Part shown: positions 33,175 through 42,066 of the stretch, piece after piece
Position numbering within the stretch: the stretch's first letter is position 1
Layout of the letters: every line of letters begins with the position of its first letter
Assembly: GCA_024639185.1 (NCBI GenBank)
Contig: JAHEIW010000021.1
Coordinates: forward strand, 1 to 43,674
Direction: 5' to 3'
DNA length: 43,674 nt
From: Deltaproteobacteria bacterium
GTDB lineage: Bacteria > Desulfobacterota > Desulfobacteria > Desulfobacterales > JAHEIW01
The notes under the pieces: model-generated
Seen by the model: the letters and a program-made list of their open reading frames with translations, nothing else
Told to the model about the DNA's origin: nothing
Database searches by the model: none
Position numbers and translations under genes: made by a program

Positions 33175-34795
33175 AGAGTTGATTATCTAAGTTAAACAAC
33201 CCAAAAAAACCGGATTGAAAACGTTGCCCGAAAGTCCGGGCCGGCTCTTTGCGGACAACCGTTTCCCCCGACACCCAGATCAGTTGATCCTGGTCATCCA
33301 GTTTTACGCGCCAGCTGTTTTCAGGTTGCAGTGCAGCTTCGATGTCAGCGGCAACCGCTTCGGCCAGGGCCGGGCTTTCGATGATCAATCCCAATTCAGT
33401 ATTGAGGTAGGTGGAGCGTGGATCCCAGTTGAGTGTGCTCACAAACGTCGTTTTACGATCAATCACCACCAGCTTGGCGTGCAGACCAAATGCCTTAGAT
33501 TCCACCGGCGGTGTATCAAAATCTTCTCTCATCGGCGCATCATGCCGCATTTCATATAGTTCTACACCCATCTTGATGACCCTTTTACGGTGTTTTTTAT
33601 AGCCACTGTGAACGATGGGGTGGTTGGTGGAACCCAGCGAATTGGTCAGAATCACGGCGCGAACCCCCTTGGATATTAATTCAGGCGCAAACTTATAAAA
33701 TACGTCATCGGGAATGAAATAGGGTGTTGAAACCAGAATCTCCTTTTCCGCATTGATCGTCAGCACGTCCAGGGTCTGGGCCAGCTGCTCGGGCAAGATA
33801 TCCTCACCGACAAGGGGATGATCGTACGTGACCCGGGCCCTGCCCAGGATCATATCGCGTGACAGTTTTTCAAGATAGGCATTCCAGTCCTGAGGCTGCT
33901 GTTGAAAGGCGACCAGCAACTCCTGGTTGTCCGCCAGATGCTGCCGGACCACTTCCCGCACTTCGCTTAACAGATCCTGGCCTTTAAAATTTTGCTGCAG
34001 CGTTTCTCCAGGATAGGACCATTGATCGTTCCAGAAGAGGTCAAAGGACATTGAAACCTCCTGGGCGATCGGGCCCAGCGCCAGTACGTCAAAGTCAACG
34101 AAATTTTGTTTGGGATTGAGACCAAAATATTCATTGCCGATGTTTCGGCCGCCGACAATGGAAAACCGATTGTCGGCCACGATCAGCTTGTTGTGCATGC
34201 GATGGTTCAGCTCCTTGACGTTGCCCAAAAATTCGATTCCGTATAAAACAGATGAGCCGCTGCGACCCTTCGCCGGATTGAACAAACGGACTTCAATTTG
34301 GGGATGTTGACTGAGACCCGCAACCCCTCGATCTTCACCGAGCAGGTGAATGTCATCCACCAGAAGGCGCACGCGCACACCCCGGTCTGCGGCGCGAAGC
34401 ACCCGGTCCATCAGCAGATCGCCGGCCAGATCTCCTTTCCAGATAAAATACTGCATATCCAGGGTCTCTTCAGCCAGATCTGCCAGCAAAAGCCGCCAGC
34501 GCATGGCCTCGTCGTTGCGCAGCAAACTTAAAAATCCCGACGTTCCGCTGGGTGTGCCGTTGAGAAAATCAGCGGCGATGACGGCCAGTTTTCTCTCCGG
34601 AAGCGGATCATGCGCATAGCTGACGGTTTTGGTCTCCGGCTTTGGCAGCGACTGGCAGCCGTATGAGGTAACCATTACCAGCACAAGCCACAAAATTATC
34701 AACAGGTGGTCGGCACGGTAAAGCTTTCCTTGGCAAGCGGACCAGCCGGTGTCATTCATTCGGCCGGATCTCATCAAGTGCATAGAGCGTTGCAT
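33173..34795 (-). CDS. Phospholipase D-family lipoprotein, cardiolipin synthase C-like
   Basis: The 540-residue protein has a long N-terminal region ending in a lipobox (T-S-Y-G-C, Cys47). Two HKD motifs follow: H201-x-K-x4-D (H-N-K-L-I-V-A-D) with G-G-R-N, and H439-x-K-x4-D (H-A-K-L-V-V-I-D) with S-T-L-N-W-D-P-R-S. V-S-T-P-Y-F-I-P lies between them. Two complete HKD motifs, this spacing and length fit ClsC/YmdC-type phosphatidyl transferases rather than single-motif Nuc nucleases. It is likely anchored in the envelope and remodels phospholipids. The start at 34795 has AAGGAGG nine bases upstream, and that site lies within the codons following an earlier in-frame ATG. It is the last gene of the AsmA-EEP-PLD operon. 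Confidence 0.85.
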   Translation of the reverse strand: MQRSMHLMRSGRMNDTGWSACQGKLYRADHLLIILWLVLVMVTSYGCQSLPKPETKTVSYAHDPLPERKLAVIAADFLNGTPSGTSGFLSLLRNDEAMRWRLLLADLAEETLDMQYFIWKGDLAGDLLMDRVLRAADRGVRVRLLVDDIHLLGEDRGVAGLSQHPQIEVRLFNPAKGRSGSSVLYGIEFLGNVKELNHRMHNKLIVADNRFSIVGGRNIGNEYFGLNPKQNFVDFDVLALGPIAQEVSMSFDLFWNDQWSYPGETLQQNFKGQDLLSEVREVVRQHLADNQELLVAFQQQPQDWNAYLEKLSRDMILGRARVTYDHPLVGEDILPEQLAQTLDVLTINAEKEILVSTPYFIPDDVFYKFAPELISKGVRAVILTNSLGSTNHPIVHSGYKKHRKRVIKMGVELYEMRHDAPMREDFDTPPVESKAFGLHAKLVVIDRKTTFVSTLNWDPRSTYLNTELGLIIESPALAEAVAADIEAALQPENSWRVKLDDQDQLIWVSGETVVRKEPARTFGQRFQSGFFGLFNLDNQL

Positions 34796-34824
34796 ACTGA
34801 CATACCTCCTTGACATATCAGACG

Positions 34825-35682
34825 TTAGCCTTCTCTGTTCAGCCTGAATCGGACCCGCAGGGGATTGTGATCCGAAGAGGTCACTTCGACCACCCGGGCT
34901 TCTTCAAGCGTCAAGCCGCGATAGTAAACACGGTCCACAGTGTGACCAAATATTTTACGGGAAAGATCGGTTTTAAAGTCCACCGATTCCAGTTTAAGAC
35001 GGGCGGCCACATCAGCGACGATGGCTGACCGTTCATCACTCCAGGTGTTAAAGTCGCCGCAAAGGATCATGGGCCCATGGTGCGCCGCAAGAATCTCTGC
35101 CATCCGTTGCGCCTGGTCGATAAATGCCGTCAGGTGCGGTGCAAAATTGATCATGTGAACATTGGCGATCATCAGGGAGCGACGGGAATTTGAGAGCGGA
35201 TAGCGGGTGATCAATATGGTTTTGGGAACCCGGATCAGCGGTTCGGCCGCCCTGAGCGCACAGATGAAATCCGGCTTGATAGTCGCCGCCGTCAACACGC
35301 CGGCCTTTGTATCCTGATATTCAAAGGCGGTCACCAGATACCAGTAATAGGGTCCGCGGTTTAACAGCCGTTTAAGCTTTTCGGTTAAATAAGCCTCCTG
35401 AATGATGAGTATATCTACATTCCGGGATAGGCGTCCAAAGTCGCTTTCCCAGCCCCTGCCGTATTCTTTTTGGATGTTCCAGCTTAACAGGCTGAAACCG
35501 GAAGCATCCAGGCCTGTGGTCTGAACTGGCACTGAAGTCTTAATCTCATGTTTGCACAAATCATCAGCAGGCAGAGAATCGAATTTTCCCAGCCGGTTTT
35601 CCACCATCAGCGGTTCCGGTATAGTCACACAGCCACAGGCAATAACAGCCAGCACCCAAATCAGTATCATCAAACGGTTCAT
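34825..35682 (-). CDS. Endonuclease/exonuclease/phosphatase (EEP) family lipoprotein
   Basis: The 285-residue protein has a signal peptide with lipobox (V-I-A-C, Cys16, or the next C-G-C). Its EEP fold has metal and catalytic motifs in order: L-S-W-N-I-Q-K, I-I-Q-E-A, A-N-V-H-M-I-N, L-C-G-D-F-N-T-W, V-D-R-V-Y-Y and S-S-D-H-N-P-L. The family includes DNases, sphingomyelinases and inositol-phosphate phosphatases; a surface lipoprotein could act on phospholipid head groups or extracellular DNA. It begins directly after the AsmA-like stop codon (TGA-ATG), so the two are translationally coupled. The PLD gene follows after 29 bases. Confidence 0.88.
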   Translation of the reverse strand: MNRLMILIWVLAVIACGCVTIPEPLMVENRLGKFDSLPADDLCKHEIKTSVPVQTTGLDASGFSLLSWNIQKEYGRGWESDFGRLSRNVDILIIQEAYLTEKLKRLLNRGPYYWYLVTAFEYQDTKAGVLTAATIKPDFICALRAAEPLIRVPKTILITRYPLSNSRRSLMIANVHMINFAPHLTAFIDQAQRMAEILAAHHGPMILCGDFNTWSDERSAIVADVAARLKLESVDFKTDLSRKIFGHTVDRVYYRGLTLEEARVVEVTSSDHNPLRVRFRLNREG

Positions 35683-37725
35683 TCACTTACATCCCGCTGG
35701 CGTTTTTTGCGACCGATTGGATAAACCGATGCCCATGCTACAAACATCGGCTCCGTCGGCCGGCAGTTTTTGTCCGAACAGCCGGCGAACCGGCACATGC
35801 AGCGGGCTGGTGATGAAAGAAATAACGGTGCCGGCGAGACCGCCGGGTTGCACGCCCACGCCGAAGTCGGCGAATTTACCATTGACCTGCATGGGTGTAG
35901 CCAGGCTGAAAAATTCCGGTTTTTTGGCGGCGGGGGCCATCTTCAAATCGATCTGTTCTTTTTTAAAATCGACTCGGCCCTTGCCGCAGATCCTGATTTT
36001 GGTCGTATCAATTAAAAAGACGTCGGGCTTCAATATTCCATCCTGCAGGGTCCAGCGGCCGACAACACAATTGATCTTTGAAGCCTGATCGTCTTTGGTG
36101 GTGGCAATGGCGGCTATCAGGTTCACCGCCCACAGGTCGATAATACCGGCCTTGAGATTCTTCAGGCGACCTGAAAAGTCAAAATAGCCGTTACCATTGG
36201 CCATCAGGGCATCAAAACTGTCGGCGGCGGATTTTAAATCCACATCAAGGTTGATGATGCCGCCCATGTCGGCCTTTGGATTGGCCCGCCGCACCAGCAC
36301 ACCAAAGTCAAAATTTTCCATTTGCGCGCGAATGGAGGCTTGCGGGGCTTTCTTGTCCGGAAAAAGAAATGCGGCCACCGAAAAGGATCCGCCCGGAATG
36401 TTCAGTTTCACCGGATCGATGGAAAAATGCCCGTCTTTGAGGGTGGCGGTCAGCGAACCGCTGCCCAGTTCATCGCTTCCGGACTTTACCTTCTGGGCCC
36501 TGACGTTCATACGGACATTTACCCGTTCGAGCACCTCTGCGCTGAGCAACTCGTCAACGGTGTCGTCGGGTGCAGCCGTTTTGTCCTGATCTGCGCCTGG
36601 ATCGGTATCCTTTTTTTCTTTTGCTTTATCCACTGGCTCGGCAGTATTGCTTCCTTCCGGTGACCAGTCACCCGTGTCAAAATCATTGAGTTGAATCAAT
36701 GGCGCACTGAGCTCTATGACCACGTCCGGCCGGGTTTTGGAAAAATCAGCGGTCAGCTTGCCGGTCAGCTTGCTCTGGCCAATCTGGATATCGAAATCTG
36801 AAAGATCCCGGCGACTTTCGTTCACAGTCAGTTGAGCACTGGCCGAGTAAGTTTTTAACGGTGGTAAATCTAGATTTAGCAGCCCGTTGAGACTGTCGAG
36901 GCGATCCCCCGTCACCGCTGCTTTCAGTTTCAGGCTTTTGAGGGCCAGGGCCAGATCAAACGTACCTTCAAATTCAAAACGGGTTTGGGCAATTTCGGTT
37001 TTGATATTCATCCAGGATCGGTTATCTTCCAGCAATTCCTGCAGAGAACCGACCTCGACTTGCGTGATGAACGGCTCCTTTAACAGCTTACCCTCCATAG
37101 AGAGAACCAGGGGTTTGCCGGGCAGCATCGTTCCGCTGCATTGTGCTATGTTGAATTGCAGGGATTCGGTCATTTCCGGCCGCCGAAAATCCACCAATAT
37201 GTCCTCTAAAACCAGCCGGGATAGTACCAGGGAATCGGATGTCAGCTCCAAAGGCGCTTCCTTCGCGTCCGCTTCGGGTTTGGGTGACACATCGGGTTTG
37301 GATTCAGCCGGGGGCTGGAAGATCCAGTTGACGCCGCCGGCTTTGTTTTCGATGAGATTTACGGATAGCCCTTTTACGCTGAATTTTGAAATCTTTAACT
37401 TGCCCAGCAAAAGTGGCAGTACTTGCACCTGGACCTCGGCGGTTTTCACATTGAGGAAATCCCCTTCTTGAAACCCCTCCGGATTATGAATCCGCAGACC
37501 TTCGAGCGAAAATATTGGACGCAGCGAGGTGGTAACAGCGATTTTATCATCCACTTTAACGGTGCGGTCTATCGCCAGCGAGACGGCCTTTTCAACAGCG
37601 CCTTTGTAGCTGCTCAGATCAATTGAAATCCGAACGAACGCCAAAAAAAACAAGATCAAAAAGAGGCCGGCAAACAAGCCACCTAAGGCATATAGAATCC
37701 ACCGGACAGGTTTGGATAGCCGCAT
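35683..37725 (-). CDS. AsmA-family protein
   Basis: The 680-residue protein has an N-terminal transmembrane helix (about 8-30) and a long periplasmic region. The AsmA N-terminal pattern is clear: Y-K-G-A-V-E-K-A-V-S...R-T-V-K-V...L-R-P-I-F-S-L-E-G-L-R-I-H-N-P-E-G-F. The C-terminal AsmA domain (about 450-640) includes G-G-I-I-N-L-D-V-D-L-K-S and D-F-S-G-R-L-K-N-L-K-A-G. AsmA-like proteins are thought to carry phospholipids between inner and outer membrane. An acidic low-complexity linker lies near 360-385. The ATG at 37725 has AAAGGAG nine bases upstream. It is the first gene of an operon with two lipoproteins that may act on lipids. Confidence 0.9.
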   Translation of the reverse strand: MRLSKPVRWILYALGGLFAGLFLILFFLAFVRISIDLSSYKGAVEKAVSLAIDRTVKVDDKIAVTTSLRPIFSLEGLRIHNPEGFQEGDFLNVKTAEVQVQVLPLLLGKLKISKFSVKGLSVNLIENKAGGVNWIFQPPAESKPDVSPKPEADAKEAPLELTSDSLVLSRLVLEDILVDFRRPEMTESLQFNIAQCSGTMLPGKPLVLSMEGKLLKEPFITQVEVGSLQELLEDNRSWMNIKTEIAQTRFEFEGTFDLALALKSLKLKAAVTGDRLDSLNGLLNLDLPPLKTYSASAQLTVNESRRDLSDFDIQIGQSKLTGKLTADFSKTRPDVVIELSAPLIQLNDFDTGDWSPEGSNTAEPVDKAKEKKDTDPGADQDKTAAPDDTVDELLSAEVLERVNVRMNVRAQKVKSGSDELGSGSLTATLKDGHFSIDPVKLNIPGGSFSVAAFLFPDKKAPQASIRAQMENFDFGVLVRRANPKADMGGIINLDVDLKSAADSFDALMANGNGYFDFSGRLKNLKAGIIDLWAVNLIAAIATTKDDQASKINCVVGRWTLQDGILKPDVFLIDTTKIRICGKGRVDFKKEQIDLKMAPAAKKPEFFSLATPMQVNGKFADFGVGVQPGGLAGTVISFITSPLHVPVRRLFGQKLPADGADVCSMGIGLSNRSQKTPAGCK

Positions 37726-37930
37726 GATTTTGGTCTCCTTTGGCGCGGTTTTGCTGATCATTTAACAGGATAGTCAATCCCTGGCTTTTTCCCAATTGGA
37801 TTAGGCGAAAAGAGGCCTAACAGGGTGGTTGACAGGGTTTGTATTCGGTTTAAGCAAAAAGCGTGAGTCACAATTTGAGTCGATTCAATTGAGTGTCAAG
37901 AACTAACGGATGGTCATCATAAACCCGTCC

Positions 37931-38644
37931 TTAAGCGCCGAGATAGGCCTTCTTGACTTCCGGATTCTCCAGCAATTCTTCCGAAGATCCTTCCACCACC
38001 AAATTGCCGTTTTCAAGCACATAACCGCGCTGAGCAAACTGCAAAGCCAGACGGGCATTTTGTTCGACCAGCAATATCGTCGTTCCCTCCCTATTAATTT
38101 CTTTGAGGGCATCAAACATGCTCATCATCAGCAGCGGCGCCAGACCCATGGAGGGTTCATCAAGGAGCATAACTTTGCGGCCGCTCATATAGGCTCTGCC
38201 GACGGCCAGCATTTGCTGCTCGCCGCCGCTGAGCGTGCCGGCTTTCTGGATCTGGCGTTCATCCAGACGCGAAAAAATCGAAAAAACCCGCTGGATATCT
38301 TCTTTAATCTGATCATTATCTTTGCGGGCAAAACACGCCAGCTGTAAATTTTCCATTACCGTCAAATTATCAAACAGGCGTCGGCCCTCGGGGACATGTG
38401 ATATGCCCAACTGGCTGACTACTTTATCAGCCGCATATTCAAGCAGGTCCTTGCCTTGAAATGTCATTCGCGAACCTGCCTCAGCCGGAACCATACGGGA
38501 TATGGCTTTAAGTGTTGTGCTTTTACCGGCACCATTGGCACCGATAATACAAACGATCTCGCCTTCATCGATTTCAAAATTCAGCCCGTGCAGGGCCTTA
38601 ATATTACCATAGGAAACACGTAACGCTTCAACGGATAACAACAT
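37931..38644 (-). CDS. livF: Branched-chain amino-acid type ABC transporter ATP-binding protein LivF
   Basis: The 237-residue ATPase has Walker A G-A-N-G-A-G-K-S-T-T, S-H-V-P-E-G-R-R-L-F (typical of LivF), signature L-S-G-G-E-Q-Q-M-L, and Walker B V-M-L-L-D-E-P-S-M-G-L-A-P. It pairs with LivG on the LivHM permease. Its ATG overlaps the livG stop codon (TAATG). It is the last gene of the operon. Confidence 0.96.
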   Translation of the reverse strand: MLLSVEALRVSYGNIKALHGLNFEIDEGEIVCIIGANGAGKSTTLKAISRMVPAEAGSRMTFQGKDLLEYAADKVVSQLGISHVPEGRRLFDNLTVMENLQLACFARKDNDQIKEDIQRVFSIFSRLDERQIQKAGTLSGGEQQMLAVGRAYMSGRKVMLLDEPSMGLAPLLMMSMFDALKEINREGTTILLVEQNARLALQFAQRGYVLENGNLVVEGSSEELLENPEVKKAYLGA

Positions 38645-39414
38645 TACTCTACGATCTCCTTGCCCAGATAGGCATCAATCACCTTGGGGTTGTTTTGAAT
38701 TTCGTCTGGTGTGCCTTCTGCAATCACTTCCCCAAACACCAGGGTCTGAATGCTCTCGCACAGCTCCATGACGACTTTCATGCGATGTTCGATCAGAAAA
38801 ATAGCCGGTTTGAATTTTTCTTTGACCTGGCGGATGATGTCCATCATCTGAACCAGCTCCTCGGGATTCATACCGGCGGTGGGCTCGTCTAAAAACAGCA
38901 CCTTGGGCTCCATGGCCATGGCCCGTGCCATTTCGACCCGCCGCTGCGCACCATAGGGCAAATTGGGCACCCACTGATCGGCAAATTGATCGACACCGAA
39001 CATCCTTAAAAGGGTAAAGGCTTTCTCTTCGCTTTCAGCTTCTTCGCGATTGCGACGGGGCGTTCCGAAAAATGCACCGATGAGCCCGTAGCTCAGCTTG
39101 GAATAGCGCGCCATTTTGACATGTTCCAAAACAGTCATATGTCGCCACAGCAGCATGTTCTGAAATGTACGGCCAATACCCATAGCCGCAATTACGTGCG
39201 GTGTGCGGCCGTTTATTTTGTGATCTTCCAGAAAGACATCGCCTTCAGTGGGATCGTAAATACCGGTAATCAAGTTGAAAATCGTTGTTTTACCCGCACC
39301 GTTGGGGCCAATAAGCCCGTGAACCTCACCGGGTCTGATTTCCAGATTATAATTGTGCACCGCCCGCAGGCCACCAAAAAAATGGGTCATATTTTCAACC
39401 CGTAACATGGACAT
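38644..39414 (-). CDS. livG: Branched-chain amino-acid type ABC transporter ATP-binding protein LivG
   Basis: The 256-residue ATPase has Walker A G-P-N-G-A-G-K-T-T, the LivG-specific G-I-G-R-T-F-Q-N segment, the degenerate signature L-P-Y-G-A-Q-R-R-V-E-M-A-R, and Walker B V-L-F-L-D-E-P-T-A-G-M-N-P. The I-F-L-I-E-H-R-M H-loop is typical. It follows livM after a 164-base gap of repeats and overlaps livF. Confidence 0.96.
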   Translation of the reverse strand: MSMLRVENMTHFFGGLRAVHNYNLEIRPGEVHGLIGPNGAGKTTIFNLITGIYDPTEGDVFLEDHKINGRTPHVIAAMGIGRTFQNMLLWRHMTVLEHVKMARYSKLSYGLIGAFFGTPRRNREEAESEEKAFTLLRMFGVDQFADQWVPNLPYGAQRRVEMARAMAMEPKVLFLDEPTAGMNPEELVQMMDIIRQVKEKFKPAIFLIEHRMKVVMELCESIQTLVFGEVIAEGTPDEIQNNPKVIDAYLGKEIVE

Positions 39415-39456
39415 GCGATACCCCTTCTTGTCCCCATTGGGTGAAAACCCAATGGG

Positions 39457-39562
39457 GAGTTATTTGTTATTTGTTATTCGTGAACATAATGCTGCTGGTT
39501 ACTGGCTGCTGGCTGAGCATCAGATATCAGATGCCAGGAGCCAGATGCCAGAAGCCAGAAGC
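39457..39562. repeat. Degenerate repeats between livM and livG
   Basis: The gap contains GTTATTTGTTATTTGTTATT units (about 39457-39476), CTGGTTACTGGCTGCTGGCT (about 39493-39512) and AGATGCCAGGAGCCAGATGCCAGAAGCCAG (about 39529-39558; shown here only as its short CCAGATGCCAG unit repeated). These match families seen at 6563, 20250 and 31657. It interrupts an operon otherwise tightly packed. Confidence 0.7.
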
Positions 39563-39578
39563 GGATAGCAATTAACGC

Positions 39579-40874
39579 CTACTTGAGCTTTTTGGGTTGA
39601 ACCAGCTGCCTGGCATCGAACTCCTTGAAGGCAATGAGTCCGGTTGGTCTGAAGATCATCACCAGTATCAGCAGCAACGGGATGATGATCCATTTGAATA
39701 TTTCCAGTGGCCGCAGGGCCTCTCCGAGCAAACTGATACTGGTGGCACCCACAATGGCACCGTATACCGAGTTCAAGCCGCCAAAATAAACCATCGCCAG
39801 CACTTCGGCCAGCTTCTGAATACCAAACGTGCTGGGGTTGACATAGCGAAGTACATGCGCAAACAAACCGCCCGCAACGCCGGCCCAGAAAGCGGCAAAC
39901 AAAAAAGCCACAAATTTGGTACGGCGGGTGTTAACCGTCATGGCATCTGCGGCCATCTCGTTATCACGCACCGCGTTCAGCGCTTTACCCACCGTGGAGC
40001 GCACAAAGTTATTGATCACCCAGATACAAATCACCGTAATCAAAAAAACGGTCGGCAGATTGGCCCAATCCGGCTGGCTGCCCAATCCACGCGGCCCCCC
40101 GATAACCTCCAGATTTTCAATTAAACTCTTAACGATAAACAAAAAGGCCAGTGAAATAATGGCCAGATAATCGCCGCGGGTTCGAAAGGATGGTATGGCC
40201 ACCACCATTGCGCCGATAGATGCGACCACGCCGCCCAGAAACAGCGCGATCGGGAAAAAGAAAGGTCCGATGACCGACGGCAGAACAGCGGCGCCAAATA
40301 GTTTATCGTTCACAAAAAGGGAAACCGTAAAAACTGAGGTTGCATAAGCACCCAAGGCCATAAAACCGGGATGCGAACACGAAAATTCGCCCATATAACC
40401 GTTTATGACATTCAAGCTCAAGGTGACCATGACCGCAATTAAGGTCAATTTGACTACCAGAATCCGATAATCGCTCATTCCGGACCACAGGTGCAGTGCC
40501 AGATAAAGCAGCGCCAGGTGGATTAATATAGAAAAAACCGTCGAAAATTCAACCAAAGTAGCCGCCAGCCGATTCAATGCGGCCGCACCAAAGCGCGCAA
40601 TCAGGCCGATGGGCAGAACGTAGATTAGCAATAAATATAAGGCCGCACCGGGAATCAACAGCGGCTTTTTGAGCATAATAATAAAGCCAAACAGAACCGG
40701 CGCTTTGGGCAATCCCAAGCCGCGCGCCAATGGGGTGCCAATTGCCATTTCCAGGCCCACCGCGATCAGAGCCCCGATAAGCCAAGCCAGCAGCGGAACC
40801 TTGGACACCCACGTCCGTATGTTTAGCTTTGACCAAATCGAGGGCGGTGACAACTTTTCGCTCGTTTCTTCCAT
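39579..40874 (-). CDS. livM: Branched-chain amino-acid type ABC transporter permease LivM
   Basis: The 431-residue permease has an N-terminal extension with several hydrophobic helices and then the LivM core. The core includes L-S-L-N-V-I-N-G-Y-M-G-E-F-S-C-S-H-P-G-F-M-A-L-G-A-Y, R-T-R-G-D-Y-L-A-I-I-S-L-A, and the EAA-like V-R-S-T-V-G-K-A-L-N-A-V-R-D-N-E-M-A-A segment that contacts the ATPases. Length is like that of E. coli LivM. The ATG at 40874 follows AAGGATTGGAT; a TTG two codons earlier is less likely. Confidence 0.95.
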   Translation of the reverse strand: MEETSEKLSPPSIWSKLNIRTWVSKVPLLAWLIGALIAVGLEMAIGTPLARGLGLPKAPVLFGFIIMLKKPLLIPGAALYLLLIYVLPIGLIARFGAAALNRLAATLVEFSTVFSILIHLALLYLALHLWSGMSDYRILVVKLTLIAVMVTLSLNVINGYMGEFSCSHPGFMALGAYATSVFTVSLFVNDKLFGAAVLPSVIGPFFFPIALFLGGVVASIGAMVVAIPSFRTRGDYLAIISLAFLFIVKSLIENLEVIGGPRGLGSQPDWANLPTVFLITVICIWVINNFVRSTVGKALNAVRDNEMAADAMTVNTRRTKFVAFLFAAFWAGVAGGLFAHVLRYVNPSTFGIQKLAEVLAMVYFGGLNSVYGAIVGATSISLLGEALRPLEIFKWIIIPLLLILVMIFRPTGLIAFKEFDARQLVQPKKLK

Positions 40875-40938
40875 ATCCAATCCTTGTTTATCGCAAATCT
40901 TAGCTGTTGAAACGATGGCAACAGCCCCGCCCGATCTT

Positions 40939-41859
40939 TTACAGCCTCAGGCGCGCGCTGTAAGCTTCCCCGAAGAATCCATGGGGTCGGAAAACCAGAA
41001 TCAGCAACACAATCGAATAGGCGATCAGATCGCGCAAAGTCGATGGAAAAATCATGGCCACAAAAATTTCAATAAAGCCGAGCAAAAACCCAGCCAGAGT
41101 GGCGCCGATGATTGACCCCCGGCCTCCTAGTATAGCAGCAACAAAAGCTTTCCAGCCGATCAGGATTCCCATGTAAGGATCCAGAACCGGATAGGCCACC
41201 CCGAAGAGAATTCCGGCGGCAGCGGCCAGCGCCGAACCCAGGGCAAATGTCATGGCGGCAATCTTGTTTATGGGCACCCCCATCAGCGGCACCACCACAT
41301 AGTCAAACGCCATGGCACGCATGGCCATCCCGTAGCGCGTGTGGCGGATAAATTGGTGCAGCGCGGTGGCCAGCAGCATAGAAACCACCACGATCATAAT
41401 CTTTTTGTTGGTGACAAAAACACCGCCCAGATCATAGGTGACGGTGCTAATCAGGGATGGGAAACTGACACGCTGGGCACCGAGCAGGATCAGGTTGCCG
41501 GTCTCCAGGATAATGCCGATCATCAAACCCGTAATGGCTGCCGACGCCCGCGGTGCATCCCGCAGCGGTCGGTAGCCGATGCGCTCAACGATCATTCCCA
41601 CAAAAGAGGTTAAGAACATGGAGAAAAGAATAGTCAATACCAGGATCAGCCAGCTGGGCAGCGCAAAGGCACCCATGGCGGTAAGGGCAATCAGGGCCGA
41701 AGCCACGCCGAACCCGATATAGGCGCCCACCATAAAAATATCGCCGTGGGCAAAGTTAAACAGCATCAGGATACTGTAAACCATCGAATAACCCAGGGCG
41801 ATAAGCGCATAGAAACTTCCCCACTGCAATGCATTGATCAGGTTTTGCAACAGTATCAT
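40939..41859 (-). CDS. livH: Branched-chain amino-acid type ABC transporter permease LivH
   Basis: The 306-residue permease has eight hydrophobic helices and typical LivH motifs: L-I-A-L-G-Y-S-M-V-Y-S-I-L-M-L-F-N-F-A-H-G-D, T-R-Y-G-M-A-M-R-A-M-A, and G-W-K-A-F-V-A-A-I-L-G-G-R-G-S-I-I-G-A. AAGGGGT precedes the ATG. It lies downstream of livK, from which it is separated by a hairpin and repeats. Confidence 0.96.
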   Translation of the reverse strand: MILLQNLINALQWGSFYALIALGYSMVYSILMLFNFAHGDIFMVGAYIGFGVASALIALTAMGAFALPSWLILVLTILFSMFLTSFVGMIVERIGYRPLRDAPRASAAITGLMIGIILETGNLILLGAQRVSFPSLISTVTYDLGGVFVTNKKIMIVVVSMLLATALHQFIRHTRYGMAMRAMAFDYVVVPLMGVPINKIAAMTFALGSALAAAAGILFGVAYPVLDPYMGILIGWKAFVAAILGGRGSIIGATLAGFLLGFIEIFVAMIFPSTLRDLIAYSIVLLILVFRPHGFFGEAYSARLRL

Positions 41860-41880
41860 ACGATACCCCTTGTTCTCCTA

Positions 41881-41920
41881 AAAAGGCGGGCTCAGGGCGC
41901 AAAGCCCTGGCCCGTCCTTT
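41881..41920 (-). terminator. Strong GC hairpin with T-run between livK and livH (attenuator-like)
   Basis: On the minus strand AAAGG-CGGGC-CAGGGC pairs with GCCCTG-GCCCG-CCTTT around a 4-5 base loop and continues into T5. It lies only about 20 bases before livH, so it should stop or slow part of the transcription after livK, or stabilise the livK message. This gives more binding protein than permease. Confidence 0.65.
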
Positions 41921-41935
41921 GTTACTGCAGGTTCC

Positions 41936-42056
41936 CGGGTTCAAGGTTCACCGCTCAGGGTTAGCTCCCTTTCGGATGGATTGAGTTCACCTAAACCTCT
42001 AACCCTCCAGGATTCTTATAACCCTGAACCCTTTAACCTCTGAACCTTAAACCATC
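41936..42056 (-). repeat. GGTTCAGGGTT-type degenerate repeats between livK and livH
   Basis: On the minus strand GGTTTAAGGTTCAGAGG, GGTTAAAGGGTTCAGGG and further variants follow each other. They belong to the same family as the + strand repeat at 31603-31640. No coding potential is evident. Confidence 0.7.
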
Positions 42057-42066
42057 TTTTTATATT

